NCBI RefSeq assembly: GCF_000003815.2
Contig: NC_049982.1
Span: 33,330,308-33,394,307 of the forward strand
Source: Branchiostoma floridae
Taxonomy: Eukaryota; Chordata; Leptocardii; Amphioxiformes; Branchiostomatidae
Length of the DNA stretch: 64,000 nt
Direction of reading: 5' to 3'
Positions 21,785 to 31,582 of the stretch are shown here, piece after piece (the stretch's first letter is position 1; the number at the start of each line of letters is the position of its first letter). Under the pieces are notes generated by a model that was not told the DNA's origin, did not search any database, and worked only from the letters and a program-made list of their open reading frames with translations. Made by a program: the position numbers and the translations under genes.

Positions 21785-21924
21785 TAAAACAGGTTAAAGC
21801 TCTTCCCTCCCTCTGCAAGAAAGGGTCAGGTCCAGGTCCAGGACGCAGGAACCATGGACTCGGCAACGACGCAACGTGCGGCTGATATCAATGTATTTTG
21901 ATTATTACACAATGATTATTATAT
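21785..21924. repeat. Duplicated segment, empty-site copy
   Basis: It matches 19890-20214 without the transposon. It differs by an extra CCAGGT in GGTCCAGGTCCAGGACGC and by a few substitutions. It contains the single GCAACGTG target. Confidence 0.93.
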
Positions 21925-22021
21925 TAATGATTAATATCAATGTATTTTGATTATCCTGCTGAGAAATGCTGGTGGTGAGAAATCCAAAACTAGTTGTTGT
22001 TTTTTTTCAAGTCACTCCGCA

Positions 22022-22095
22022 AACGGGGCCCCGTACGGGGCCCCGTCGCGGCCCCGCGGGGCCCTGCGGGGCCCCGGTTTTTACAGGAACCCTGG
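22022..22095. repeat. GC-rich palindromic block, inverted relative to 17046-17124
   Basis: Runs of GGGGCCCCGTACGGGGCCCC and CCCCGCGGGGCC are followed by GGTTTTTACAGGAACCC, the reverse complement of the GTTCCTGTAAAAACC edge of the 17-kb block. The two blocks face each other across ~5 kb. Confidence 0.75.
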
Positions 22096-22412
22096 ACAAA
22101 GTGCCTCACGGCACATCTTCTACACAAGTGATGTGTAAAATCACGATTAAATGCTTTTAGTATCGTTGATATACAGCGCAGTAAAGAACCTATTGTTGTT
22201 AGACGGGCGACATACGTAATATGGCAATACACTTTCATCTGCTTCTGGTCCGTTCTGCGCCGACAACTTGCCAAAAAAGCGCTATCCAATACCCCTTCAA
22301 AGTGAATATTTCAGGCTGGTATCTCTCCATAGCAATTTCTTTACTAAACACTACCCATGTGCCAGTTTAAACGGAGAAAATATCATGTTTCTGTACATTT
22401 CCTACATAGCAC

Positions 22413-22447
22413 CAAGGAGCTTTTATATCTGATATAAAAGCTCCTTG
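22413..22447. repeat. Perfect 17-bp-arm hairpin
   Basis: CAAGGAGCTTTTATATC, one T, then GATATAAAAGCTCCTTG. It could be a short foldback element or a transcript hairpin. A-free loop of one base; no thymine tract of terminator type is relevant in an animal genome. Confidence 0.8.
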
Positions 22448-22539
22448 ATAGCACACAAATGTTTTCCTTTGTCGACAACTGATGCTATGACGTCCGCTTG
22501 CAATCGCTGTGCATGCTGGGATAGCCGATCCAGTCGGGC

Positions 22540-22580
22540 CGCCATCTTGGATCCGAGCCGAGCCGAGCCGCAAATAATTC
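22540..22580 (+). promoter_or_regulatory. YY1-like motif and GAGCC repeats
   Basis: GCCGCCATCTTGGATC matches the YY1 motif GCCATCTTGG and is followed by GAGCCGAGCCGAGCC. Such motifs mark many animal promoters. No matching transcript start was found, so the call is tentative. Confidence 0.25.
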
Positions 22581-22904
22581 CCCGACTTACCTTTCCCGAA
22601 TTCGCATTTCCCCGGTAAAAACTTAATCGAATACCCTTTCTTGAAGATATAGAAACATTGAACAGTGTAAGTAGAGAGATATGAGAAACAGGGACGTGTT
22701 AGGGATGAATGATATGTGTCTATTGGTAACGTTATCACGGAACGGAACAAAATCGAACGATAAAAAACAAACATGTAACCAAAACCAAACGTAAAATTGT
22801 GTGTCCAGTCACGTCTCTAATGTCAACCAAGGAAGATCAATATGAACAAGATAACAGGAAAACACTTATATAGCGCTTAACATGCGACCAAGATAGGATA
22901 ATAA

Positions 22905-23125
22905 TCAAGTGTAACGAAATGACCTTGCCATGTGTAACGAAATGACTTCGTGATGTAACGAATCGACTGTAACGAAAAGGCGATGTAACGAAACGACCGG
23001 TTACCCAGGTGTGTACAGGTGTGACACATGTGGGTACAGGTGGGTACAGGTGTCACACAGGTGAGTACAGGTGTGACACAGGTGGGTACAGGTGTCACAC
23101 AGTGTGTACACACAGGTGATACAGC
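22905..23125. repeat. TGTAACGAAA repeats followed by AGGTGTGACA/CAGGTG repeats
   Basis: Five irregular TGTAACGAAA/T units lie at about 22910, 22931, 22954, 22969 and 22983. They run into an array of GGGTACAGGTG and AGGTGTGACAC units. The second part contains at least two AGGTGTGA T-box half-sites and many CAGGTG E-boxes. Confidence 0.75.
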
Positions 23126-23589
23126 TACAGACCTGTCATTTTATTAGATGAATTATTCAGTATCCATTTATTGGTTTGGCTGTTCAGCACACACAGCCAG
23201 GAGTCCCCAACTAGCCTGTGGGTATTGCACAGGGCTAGCCCTGCTGACACAGACAAAGATGATACAAAATGGAATTTGACATGGACAGGATAAAAATAAG
23301 TAACAATATTCTAAGTACATAACAACTATTGTATATACTGGTAAATCGTGCAGAATAGCGTCAACAGTGTCTAAGAATGGCACAGGTGAAGACCTCGTTG
23401 TGCCTACCTATGATATGTCAGGAACAGGGATTCCGCAGTATAAAGGGAGCACATTTCTCTCACCAACGTGTAAAACTTAACTGTAAAGTTTCGTTATATT
23501 CCCTGTCTGTAAATGTGATGGGAGTTGCTTGACGACATACTACTGTCTCTCTCCCCTATTACCATGTACCTTCCCTCTACACTGGGGTG

Positions 23590-23660
23590 TCTGTGTGTCG
23601 CAACGGCAAGAGCATTGGAATCAGAATCAGTAGGTCCTGAGTTCAATACTCGCCATGCCC
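23590..23660 (+). mobile_element. tRNA-derived SINE remnant
   Basis: The segment has a degenerate A-box-like start and AGGTCCTGAGTTCAATACTC, close to a B box, followed by a CCCTTGCC phrase as in the SINE at 52085-52310. No tRNA cloverleaf closes, so it is not a working tRNA gene. Confidence 0.45.
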
Positions 23661-23802
23661 TTGCCCCCATGACGGTGAAGTGACTCCCACCGAACCTCAC
23701 GGCTAATCTGTCTAAATGTGCCAAAAACACCTACGGATTTGCTGCTGCCAGTGGCTGCACACTTGCCACCAAGACTCATAAATTTTTTTTCCCTCCCCCC
23801 AG

Positions 23803-23946
23803 CCGCTGAGCAGAGACCAGCTGTGTGCCCTGTGTGACCTTGGGAGGCAGTCGCCGTGCCCGAGCGTACGCGCTAACGTGGTGAACTCCGCCGGCAGTTT
23901 GGGCAGCGTGCTCGCTAAACAGCCCGACTCAGCGGAGAAACTCACA
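23803..23946 (+). CDS. HEATR3: HEATR3 exon, HEAT repeats near C-terminus
   Basis: Forty-eight codons between a strong acceptor (pyrimidine tract TTTTTTTTCCCTCCCCCCAG) and the donor ACA then GTGAGT. It encodes PLSRDQLCALCDLG to QPDSAEKLT. Third-position GC is high relative to the AT-rich surroundings, which supports coding status. Confidence 0.87.
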
Positions 23947-25240
23947 GTGAGTTTTACAATGCTCACACTCTATGTGTCTGTGTCTGTGTGTCTTTGTGTG
24001 TGTGTTTTGGGTGTATGCACATGTATGTGTGTGTGTGAGTTTTGGGTGTATGTATGTATGTGTGTGTGTGTGTTGGGTGTATGCACATGTATGTGTGTGT
24101 GTTTTGGGTGTATGTATGTATGTGTGTGTGTGTGTTTAGCATGTATGTATGTGTGTGTGTTTTGGGTGTATGTATGTATGTGTGTGTGTTATGGATGTGG
24201 GGATGTTTCCATGCGTGTGTCTGTCGGTGCTTTCAATATGCATGTGGGTTTTGCGTTTTTGGGGTGTACTGTATGACTGCGTAAGTTTTGTTTTATGTAT
24301 TGTTACATGACATAATGTCCTGTTCCCAGTCAGAGTTCAGGGTTGTGTTTGTGACCTGTGACCTCCGTGTCCCAGCTGATAGGAACGTTCCTGACGGGTG
24401 TGTATATGTGTGTGTGCATGTGTGTGCATGTGTTCATGTTTGTGTGCGCATGTTCGTAAGTCTGTTTGTGACCTGTGACCTTTGTGTCCCAGCTGATAGG
24501 AACGTTCCTAACGGAGGTCGCGGGGAAGGACGCGGTGCTGTGGGTCGTGGCGGAGGCTCTGGACGCCATCTTTGACGTGTTCGGGGACGGGCCGCAGGTC
24601 GACGCGGTGGCGGCCAACATCGGGCTGGTGGCGAAACTGCGACAGATCAGCCCTGTATTCAAGTCTAGGGTGAGCTCCTCTAACATCCCATAATGCAAAA
24701 ATAGGCAAATATATCAAGGACTGCTTTGCTATTAGAAACAATACTGAAGCTAATGATTAGCCTACTTCATTATGATACTATATGAATGAATTATGCATAT
24801 TAGCTCTTATTGTTATGTTAACTATGATGTTAAGCTTTATCGTATACCTCTATTTTGTACTTTATGTAATAGTTGTTGCCATACTTTGTACCATGTACAA
24901 TTGTCGTGCAATAAAGGTCTTCTACATACATGCATGCACACAAAGACGCACGCGCGCACATACACACACACACACACACACCATCTGTCTACTGTGACAA
25001 CTTTCTGCAATTTTGTTAAGTTAAACAGCCCAGTAGTGCAGATTGCTGTATCCGATTCTGACAACCAAGACTTATTCATAAAACATTCCCTAATAACTGT
25101 ACATAAACATATTAATGAGCTGCTGTTTGTTGTTTCTTCAGGTGCACAAGGAGAGGAGGAGTCTGGGAGAACACTTCCCAGTGGTGGACAATGCAAGGGT
25201 CAACCTCACCAGGTTCATCAAGTACAAGGAGGGCTGCTAG
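23803..25240 (+). CDS. HEATR3: HEATR3 (Syo1-type) C-terminal part, 3 exons
   Basis: HEATR3 is the animal counterpart of yeast Syo1, an adaptor that carries the ribosomal proteins uL18 and uL5 (L5/L11) of the 5S particle into the nucleus. Exons 23803-23946, 24493-24669 and 25142-25240 are all phase 0 and code 139 residues to the TAG. Diagnostic stretches are PLSRDQLCALCDLG, RANVVNSAGSLGSVLAKQ, AEALDAIFDVFGDGPQ and NARVNLTRFIKYKEGC, matching the C-terminal HEAT-repeat end of human HEATR3 over its whole length. The family is normally ~680 residues, so about four fifths of the protein must lie upstream. None of it was recognised to the left in this window, so the rest is either beyond the window, missed, or absent. 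Confidence 0.88.
23966..24200 (+). repeat. GT-rich irregular minisatellite in a HEATR3 intron
   Basis: About five units of TGTATGTATGTATGTG followed by GTGTGTGTTTTGGG, with alternate units carrying GCACATG. The open frame that crosses it is a repeat artefact. Confidence 0.9.
24343..24455 (+). pseudogene. HEATR3: Decoy copy of a HEATR3 exon start with its own splice sites
   Basis: 24343-24399 repeats, 117 bp upstream, the acceptor and the first ~24 coding bases of the next exon (TGTCCCAGCTGATAGGAACG). It then runs into GT-rich DNA and meets a strong donor GTAAGT at 24456. If spliced in as an exon of 80 nt (24376-24455) it would shift the frame. If the decoy acceptor alone were used, the 117-nt extension would keep frame but meets a TAA. 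It is a potential poison exon; there is no direct evidence of use. Confidence 0.7.
24493..24669 (+). CDS. HEATR3: HEATR3 penultimate exon
   Basis: Fifty-nine codons from LIGTFLTEVAGKDAVLW to QISPVFKSR; acceptor GTCCCAG, donor AGG then GTGAGC. It holds the most conserved HEATR3 motif seen here, EALDAIFDVFGDG. The acceptor region is duplicated 117 bp upstream. Confidence 0.9.
25142..25240 (+). CDS. HEATR3: HEATR3 last exon
   Basis: Acceptor TTTCTTCAG; 32 codons then TAG at 25238-25240. It encodes VHKERRSLGEHFPVVDN and VNLTRFIKYKEGC, matching the DNVKMNLRRFIAY tail of human HEATR3 but ending several residues sooner. Confidence 0.88.
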   Translation: MHKERRSLGEHFPVVDNARVNLTRFIKYKEGC

Positions 25241-26760
25241 GGGGTCATGGGCTTCACTAGGCATAAAAGAAGGCTGCTAGGGGGTCCTGGCAATCATCAT
25301 GATGATATTATCTTGGGAACTGGGACAATTTGGGTCTGAAAATTTTATTTTCATTTGTCATTTTAAGTTGTCACTTCATTGATTTATTCTCCTAAATGGT
25401 CTTTGTTTGATTTTATTTTGTTTGGTAATTTTTATCCCTTCTAATCTAAGCATGTCCTCTGGCTGGTTTCCTTTCCTTCACTGGTCTTGACGATTGTAAA
25501 CTCTGCAAATTCGCCAGATTGACAACATGATGAAAGTTCAGGCTGAAAAGTCTATGTTCATGTCCTCAGTCACATACATGTCCTACCCTGAGTGAAATGT
25601 TATTGTATATATTTATTATATTGGAAAGAGTTGAGAATGGTTCAGATGATTGTTGATGCTGATGAAGATAAAGAATATTTTGCTAATCAAATATCCTGCT
25701 AAGTAATGCACATAATGAACTTCTCGCACACCTAGCTTTGGGATCACCATTTGTAGTACAGTCTGAAAAATAAGCCTTGCATCATGTACACTAGGGCTGG
25801 GTATCGGTACGGTGTACCGGTACAAAACCGGTTTTTCTTATTGGACCGGTCCAGAAAAACCGGACCTGAAAAAATTAAGTGGACCGGATGTTGGACCGAT
25901 TAGAAAAATAACAGATTATTTTATCAGGCATTCACATGTTTTGGCGCTTGCAGGTGGAAGAAAATAACAAGAGTGAAGTAGAGTAGAGTTTAGAGTAATT
26001 TCTACCAAGTTTTACAGCCAATCGTACAGGTGCAGTTAGCGTTGAAGGATTTTAAAATGCCAGTGTAAGTCTAATTCTTCTCCAAACAGATTTCTTTGTA
26101 GTGAAATGGACCATTGGTATCAGTCATACTGCATCAGGTCCAGGTTCAGGTCCGGACCTGGACCTAATCCTCTGGACCTGAACCGGACCTGGACCTGAAT
26201 TTTCTGTACCGGTTCCCAGCCCAAATGTACACTGTATGAACATATCTGGTGGGTAAGTGCTGCATATTTCAACTGGGGAAACACTGATATAATTTACCAG
26301 AAAACTGAGAAAATGAAATGCTGCTTTCATTGCAGTTTTATCTTTGACCTTTCACCCCTAGGGGGCTGCTCTTGACCTTTGCCCCAGCACAGAGGTCACC
26401 ATGACATGACACGAAGAGTAGTGTTGTTAACTGTAGGGTGGGAACAGAAGGGTTATCTTTCATACTGCTGTATAAGTTTTACTTTCATTATGGAAATGCT
26501 AAACTTTCTTTCCAACACGAATTAATGGGACTTACCCAAATTTTCGGTCGACTCCGTCGACCTTGTTCACAGAATGACCCTATCTCCAGCTGTGACGTCA
26601 GGAACATGCCACTTTTGCAGGAGGGGGTCATAAGTATCAGTCTGAGAGTCTTACTTTCATATTGCAAAACATCATGAAATGCCTTCATACTACTGCCCCA
26701 AAGAAATGTTATGAAATTAAATGGTTTTCAGTTGTAAATAAAGGATCATGATTAAGATCA
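25241..26760 (+). other. Probable HEATR3 3' UTR with a transposon insert
   Basis: After the stop codon no further exon is seen. AATAAA occurs at 26737-26742 and again at 26933-26938, so the 3' UTR may extend to about 26.76 or 26.95 kb. The 433-bp hAT-like element at 25792-26224 would lie inside it. Confidence 0.45.
25792..26224. mobile_element. 433-bp hAT-like nonautonomous element
   Basis: Ends TAGGGCTGGGTATCGGTAC and GTACCGGTTCCCAGCCCAA are inverted repeats. ATGTACAC flanks both sides (25784-25791 and 26225-26232), an exact 8-bp target duplication. The interior is rich in ACCGGACCTG/GGACCTG units. No transposase. Confidence 0.9.
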
Positions 26761-26949
26761 CTGTACAATCTTTACCCAGTTTCAAGTATGTCAATCTGTC
26801 TATGATCTGTGCCCAGTTATAACTACACGTATGTCTACATTGTACTCCTCAGCATGGAGACTTCTCTGTGAATACCCAGAGTTTGGAGGGATTTTGTAAG
26901 GTGGGAAAAACACTTTGTACATAAAGAATACCAATAAATTTAGTCTACA

Positions 26950-27650
26950 AATTAAAATTGTGGCAATTTTCATTGCCTACCTGAGTTTTTGTACGGAAGT
27001 TGGAAGTTAAGAAGCGATTGTGAGTGATTTGATGCCATGCCATATATTTAAGGGCTTTGATGGTCCTGACATCTAAACCCACATCGATACAAACTTGCTA
27101 CAACAATGACAAGGAACAAGGAACCACTCAATAGAATATTCCTGTATGTGATATTGGAACATTTTTGCTGCGTGGTGACCTAATTGTTTTGAGTAGGCCA
27201 GAAGTTGGCCATCTGTGCCTGTTGTACTACTGTAGAATACCAAAATTTGCCCTGTAACCAAATTCAAGTTCAAAATTGACAAGTTTCAATCACTTCGCAT
27301 GATGCGGGTAAGAGTTGTCAAACACTATCCCAAGATTCAAACCTTTCCGACCAGAAATGCTCCCATGGGAGTAGATCTCATGGCAGGTGTCAGAGGACTT
27401 TCCTCAAGGCTTTGGCAGTGGTCTGAGGCATTAGATAGGCTTCATAGCATTCACCAAAAAGTGACACAAACTGAAGAAAAAGTTAAAAGCTGATCTTTTT
27501 AGCATAAGGAGAGTACTTCTCCCACCATTTACACACTAAAGTTTTATTGAAAAGCTGCCAGGATAGACTTTGGAGCATTTTATGAGAGTGCATACTACGT
27601 GCAGAAAGTAACAAATCAGACCCAAAACCACTAAAATTGATGAATTTCTT
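26950..27650. other. No gene recognised
   Basis: Open frames on both strands (for instance 27073-27282 minus and 27299-27493 plus) show no known domain and no supporting splice sites. Confidence 0.5.
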
Positions 27651-27659
27651 GACAAATCC

Positions 27660-27816
27660 TTCCATCCATCCATCCATCCACCCATCCATCCATCCATCCC
27701 TTCATGCATTCTCCAAGCAGATGCAAGGAGCCGACTGACTCTCAGCGTTAAATAATGATCCAGATCCCTGCATCTGCTTGGAGATGGAGTGAAATATCCA
27801 GGGGGGGGGGGGGGGG
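27660..27816. repeat. CATC microsatellite, small MITE and poly-G tract
   Basis: A (CATC)n run fills 27660-27700. A 75-bp element follows at 27710-27784 with perfect 16-bp ends TCTCCAAGCAGATGCA and TGCATCTGCTTGGAGA, a member of the TCTCCAAGCAGA family; no clear target duplication. A run of 16 G lies at 27801-27816. Confidence 0.85.
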
Positions 27817-28234
27817 TGGCAACTTCACTAAGAAGATTCATGTACAGTAGAGTAGAGTAGAGTCCTTCGGTTAGGCAGCAGTCTCGCTCCAGTTGAAGCC
27901 GCTCCTATTGAACCCCTTGTGGCCTCCTCAGTCAGCGTACAGACATGTTGGGTTTGTCCGAAGCTCTACAGTTATACACGAGGGGACGATTTTCCATGAC
28001 CTTGTCTAGTCTTGCCTTCAAACTGAACGTTCACGGTCGGCGCTGAGACCACATCTTCTGGTAATGCATTCCACCATGACACTACTCTGTTGCTAAAAAT
28101 GTAGCACTACCTTGCCTTTATGATCTAGTTTCGGGCTCATGATTGTAACTAGTCTGACGAAAGATGTAACTTGTAATATAACTGAAGGAAAAAATAAAAT
28201 AACGAACACACAATATTTCTCTATCACTATTTAT

Positions 28235-29112
28235 TGAATGTTTCTTGGTTACATTAGTTCTTGGTTACATTATGATAACTTCTTGGTTACATTACTAGTA
28301 TGATAATGTAACTTCTTGGTTACACTATGATAACTGCTTGGTTACACTATGATAACTCCTTGTTTACATTATGATAATGTAACTTCTTGGTTACACTATG
28401 ATAACTTCTTGATTAAATTATAACTTCTTGGTTACACTATGATAACTGCTTGGTTACGCTATGATAACTTCTTGATTAAATTATGATAACTTCTTGGTTA
28501 CACTATGATAACTTCTTGGTTACACTATGATAACTTCTTGGTTACACTATGATAACTTCTTGGTTACACTATGATAACTTCTTGATTGAATTATGATAAC
28601 TTCTTGGTTACACTATGATAACTTCTTGGTTACACTATGATAACTTCTTGGTCACACAATGATAACTTCTTGGTTACACTATGATAACTTCATGGTTACA
28701 CTATGATAACTTCTTGGTTACACTATGATAACGTCTTGGTTACACTATGATAACTTCTTGGTTACACTATGATAACTTCTTGGTTAAATTATAACTTTTT
28801 GGTAACATTATGATAAATTCTTGGTTACACTATGATAACTTCTTGGTTACACTATGATAACTTCTTGGTTACACTATGATAACTTCTTGGTTACACTATG
28901 ATAACTTCTTGGTTACACTATGATAACTGCTTGGTTACACTATGATAACTCCTTGTTTACATTATGATAATGTAACTTCTTGGTTACACTATGATAACTT
29001 CTTGATTAAATTATGATAACTTCTTGGTTACACTATGATAACTGCTTGGTTACACTATGATAACTTCTTGGTTACACTATGATAACTTCTTGTTTACACT
29101 ATGATAACTTCT
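28235..29112. repeat. 22-bp minisatellite, about 40 copies, with higher-order structure
   Basis: The unit is CTTCTTGGTTACACTATGATAA. Variant units (CTGCTTGG, TCCTTGTTTACATTATGATA, CTTGATTAAATTATGATA) occur in the same order at ~28334 and ~28927, 593 bp apart, which points to a duplication of a block. The array runs straight into the N gap at 29113. Confidence 0.95.
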
Positions 29113-29212
29113 NNNNNNNNNNNNNNNNNNNNNNNNNNNNNNNNNNNNNNNNNNNNNNNNNNNNNNNNNNNNNNNNNNNNNNNNNNNNNNNNNNNNNNNN
29201 NNNNNNNNNNNN
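29113..29212. other. Assembly gap (100 N)
   Basis: It starts inside the 22-bp minisatellite and ends at CTCTGCTTGGAGAGTA (29213-29228), the right end of a TCTCCAAGCAGA-type transposon. The true array is therefore probably longer, and the rest of a transposon is missing. Confidence 1.
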
Positions 29213-29239
29213 CTCTGCTTGGAGAGTAGAAAGCTTCGT

Positions 29240-30180
29240 GGGGCTACAGCAATTTTTGAGTGTACTTACTCAGTGCAAAGATGTATTAAATTTGTCCGTC
29301 TGTGTACAAGATAACTTAAGAACGGCTGGATGGATTGATTTCATACTACGTGTGTTGGTGGGGTGTGATAAAAGCTAGAAAAAAATTATGAGTAGATTTT
29401 GGGTCCCCTAACGGCTTCCCTTGGTACTGCAGCGCAACTTCCGGTTTTGCTATCTCGTGCTCTGAACAAGCTATGGTCACGAGTTTTGAGTATTAGATAC
29501 TAGTAGTAGTAGCTCTTGTGCTCAGGTATAAGTGACATAAGTTTTGCCCCCCCCCCTAGCGACTAGTTTTGGGATGGCAGGGGCATTTTAGTCAAAAACT
29601 TCTTAAGTGGATAACTCAAGAAGGGAACAACGACTTTTTATGATTTTTGGTATGTAGATACCTTAGACAATGTTGTACAAAATAAAATACTAATTATGCA
29701 AAATAGGAGTACATTTGCATAATTATTGACAATATTCTATCATTGCAGTTTTTTCAATGGATGTCTTGTCCCGGACATGATATGGTCCAGATTTTTGAAG
29801 TCAGCATATTAAACTTAACAACCTCTTGATGGATTACGATATTTGGTTTTTGGTAGGTGTTGGGAAAACGAAGGTCAAGGTCGATCTTGGGCCGCCTAGT
29901 ATGCGACCTTTGTACTGCAGCAGAATTCCATTTTTTTGTATCTTTTGATCTGGGCATGCTATGGTCTTGATTTTATGTTTGGGCTGCCTAGCAGCTAGCT
30001 CTTGAACTGCAGGGGCATTTTTTGTCAAAATCTTTTAAGGATCATAACGGAATATATTTAAAGAAGGACGGATTTCCATGATACAATGTATTTAGTATGC
30101 AGGTATCTTTGGTAGAGATGTAGACAGTAAAGTGCAAATTATGACTTAATTTGCATTTTTAACGAGGAAAATGTATATTC
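29240..30180. repeat. Copies of the GCCCCCTAGCGGC / octamer repeat
   Basis: It shares GGATGGATTGATTTCATACT, CCCCTAACGGCTTCCCTTGG and TGATTTTTGGTATGTAGATA with the 9.6-11.8 kb copies, including paired ATTATGCAAA ... TTTGCATAATTA sites. Two diverged units are joined head to tail (about 29240-29745 and 29780-30180). Confidence 0.7.
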
Positions 30181-30439
30181 ACAGTGTTTTCTATTATACA
30201 AGGGTGGTTCAGAAAGTAACGCAACTGGACTTATAACAGGCTCATTTTTTCATCGAATGCCACCCATTTTTGCGTATTGATTCACAGTTAGGATAAACTA
30301 AGCAAGTAAGCAAGTTCTTTAACTAGATCTGTTTTACATATCAATTCACCGATGGTGACGAAAACTAGTGGATGCTAGTTGAAACATCTGACCCCTTCCA
30401 AAACCATACCCAGTTGCTTGAGTAACTACTTCTTAGCGC

Positions 30440-31490
30440 AAAGCCACACTCTGATATGAATATAAGGCTATTATAAACGGAGTTGGCGCCAGGAAGGGCA
30501 TCCGGCCGTGAAACCCCCACTTCAAGAGAGAGAGAGAGTAGAAGATTATTATTTTTGTTCCTTCACAGTTTTTCTTGCAAGAATTCTCTCAGGGCTCAGA
30601 ATTCCTAGTACAAAATGTAATTGCAAGGAGTAAGTTTGCATTTTACAATAAGAAAGGGGAAATATGATGACATCAGTAATAATGGTACAATGTCTGTTTT
30701 ATGATAATTGTTTTGGACAATTTACAGCATATAGGTATTCATTTTTCAGATTCTTTCTTCTACATTTTGTATTTACAGTATGGTGGTAAGCATCATCTCT
30801 TGCCAACAGAATTCACTACTTTCAATATGTGTGTCATATTTTTGGCCGAAATTCTGAGTTTTTGGGAATATCAACTTCAAGGTACCATTGAGGAGTCAAT
30901 ATGAAAATTATAAAATTGTTTTAGGAAAACTTTGGAGATATAGTATACCTGGTACTTGTGCTACAGCCAGAAAACAGAAGATATTGACCAACTGATACAT
31001 TTTTATTTTAAACCAAACTGTCACATGCCACATGTAAGACCAGTATGACGTGATAGTTATATCATTTCTGTGCATGTATGTCTTGTCGTTACATTGTGAA
31101 TACAACCAAAGTACTTCTAAAAGAAACCTGTTATTTCTTATGAAAATATCCTATTTACATATACATCAACAATTGTTGTAACAAAGGGTCACCATTTGGC
31201 AGAATTCTCATATCTAAATGAAAACCATTTAATTGATTCTTTTTCCATAGAATTTTGCTTCTGGTTTCCCAAAGTGCAAGAGTTCATTCAAAACTCTTTT
31301 GCTATGTCAGGTACATTGCAAAACAAATATACATGGTGATGTAATATAATACAGTTACACTGTACAAGGTCACAGCTTTTGAATTGTGAATTAGGCTGCA
31401 AAACAGCTCTTAAAGTTTTCAGCATCTCTGCCTCACTGTTGAGAAATACCATCAAATATTTCCTAAAGTCTAACTGAACATTGGAACATT
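30440..31490. other. Probable CFAP45 3' flank, no gene
   Basis: A Penelope-type tail phrase (CAGTTGCTTGAGTAACTACT) lies at 30410-30430. Right of it no exon is seen. AATAAA on the minus strand at 31002-31007 is a possible CFAP45 polyadenylation signal, about 490 nt past the stop. Confidence 0.45.
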
Positions 31491-31496
31491 TGCAAT

Positions 31497-31582
31497 CTAC
31501 AGAATGAACTTCTCAAGTCCTGCTGGTTGGTTGATTTTCCGCTCAACCTCCGCACAGTACTTTTCGGGAACCCCCGCATTTT
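31497..31582 (-). CDS. CFAP45: CFAP45 C-terminal piece
   Basis: It reads NAGVPEKYCAEVERKINQPA then GLEKFIL and TAG at 31497-31499, matching the LPEKYCIEAERK end of the human protein. The 5' edge is the gap, so whether this is a separate exon is unknown. Confidence 0.88.

Larger units (their letters stand above)
15885..23802. other. Intergenic stretch filled with repeats
   Basis: Between the NR1H start and the first HEATR3 exon seen here, no coding exon could be supported. The content is interspersed repeats, one large foldback, small transposons, GC-rich palindromic blocks and an orphan X-box, each listed on its own. The upstream HEATR3 exons would be expected on this side but were not recognised. 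Confidence 0.6.

Noticed and set aside
23878-24284. Open frames through the GT-rich intron of HEATR3
   Set aside because: Past the donor at 23947 they are (GT)n/(GTAT)n translations.
30198-30260. Mariner element beginning GGGTGGTTCAGAAAGTAACG
   Set aside because: The phrase resembles mariner-type ends, as does one near 57765, but no matching second end or TA flank pair was found.
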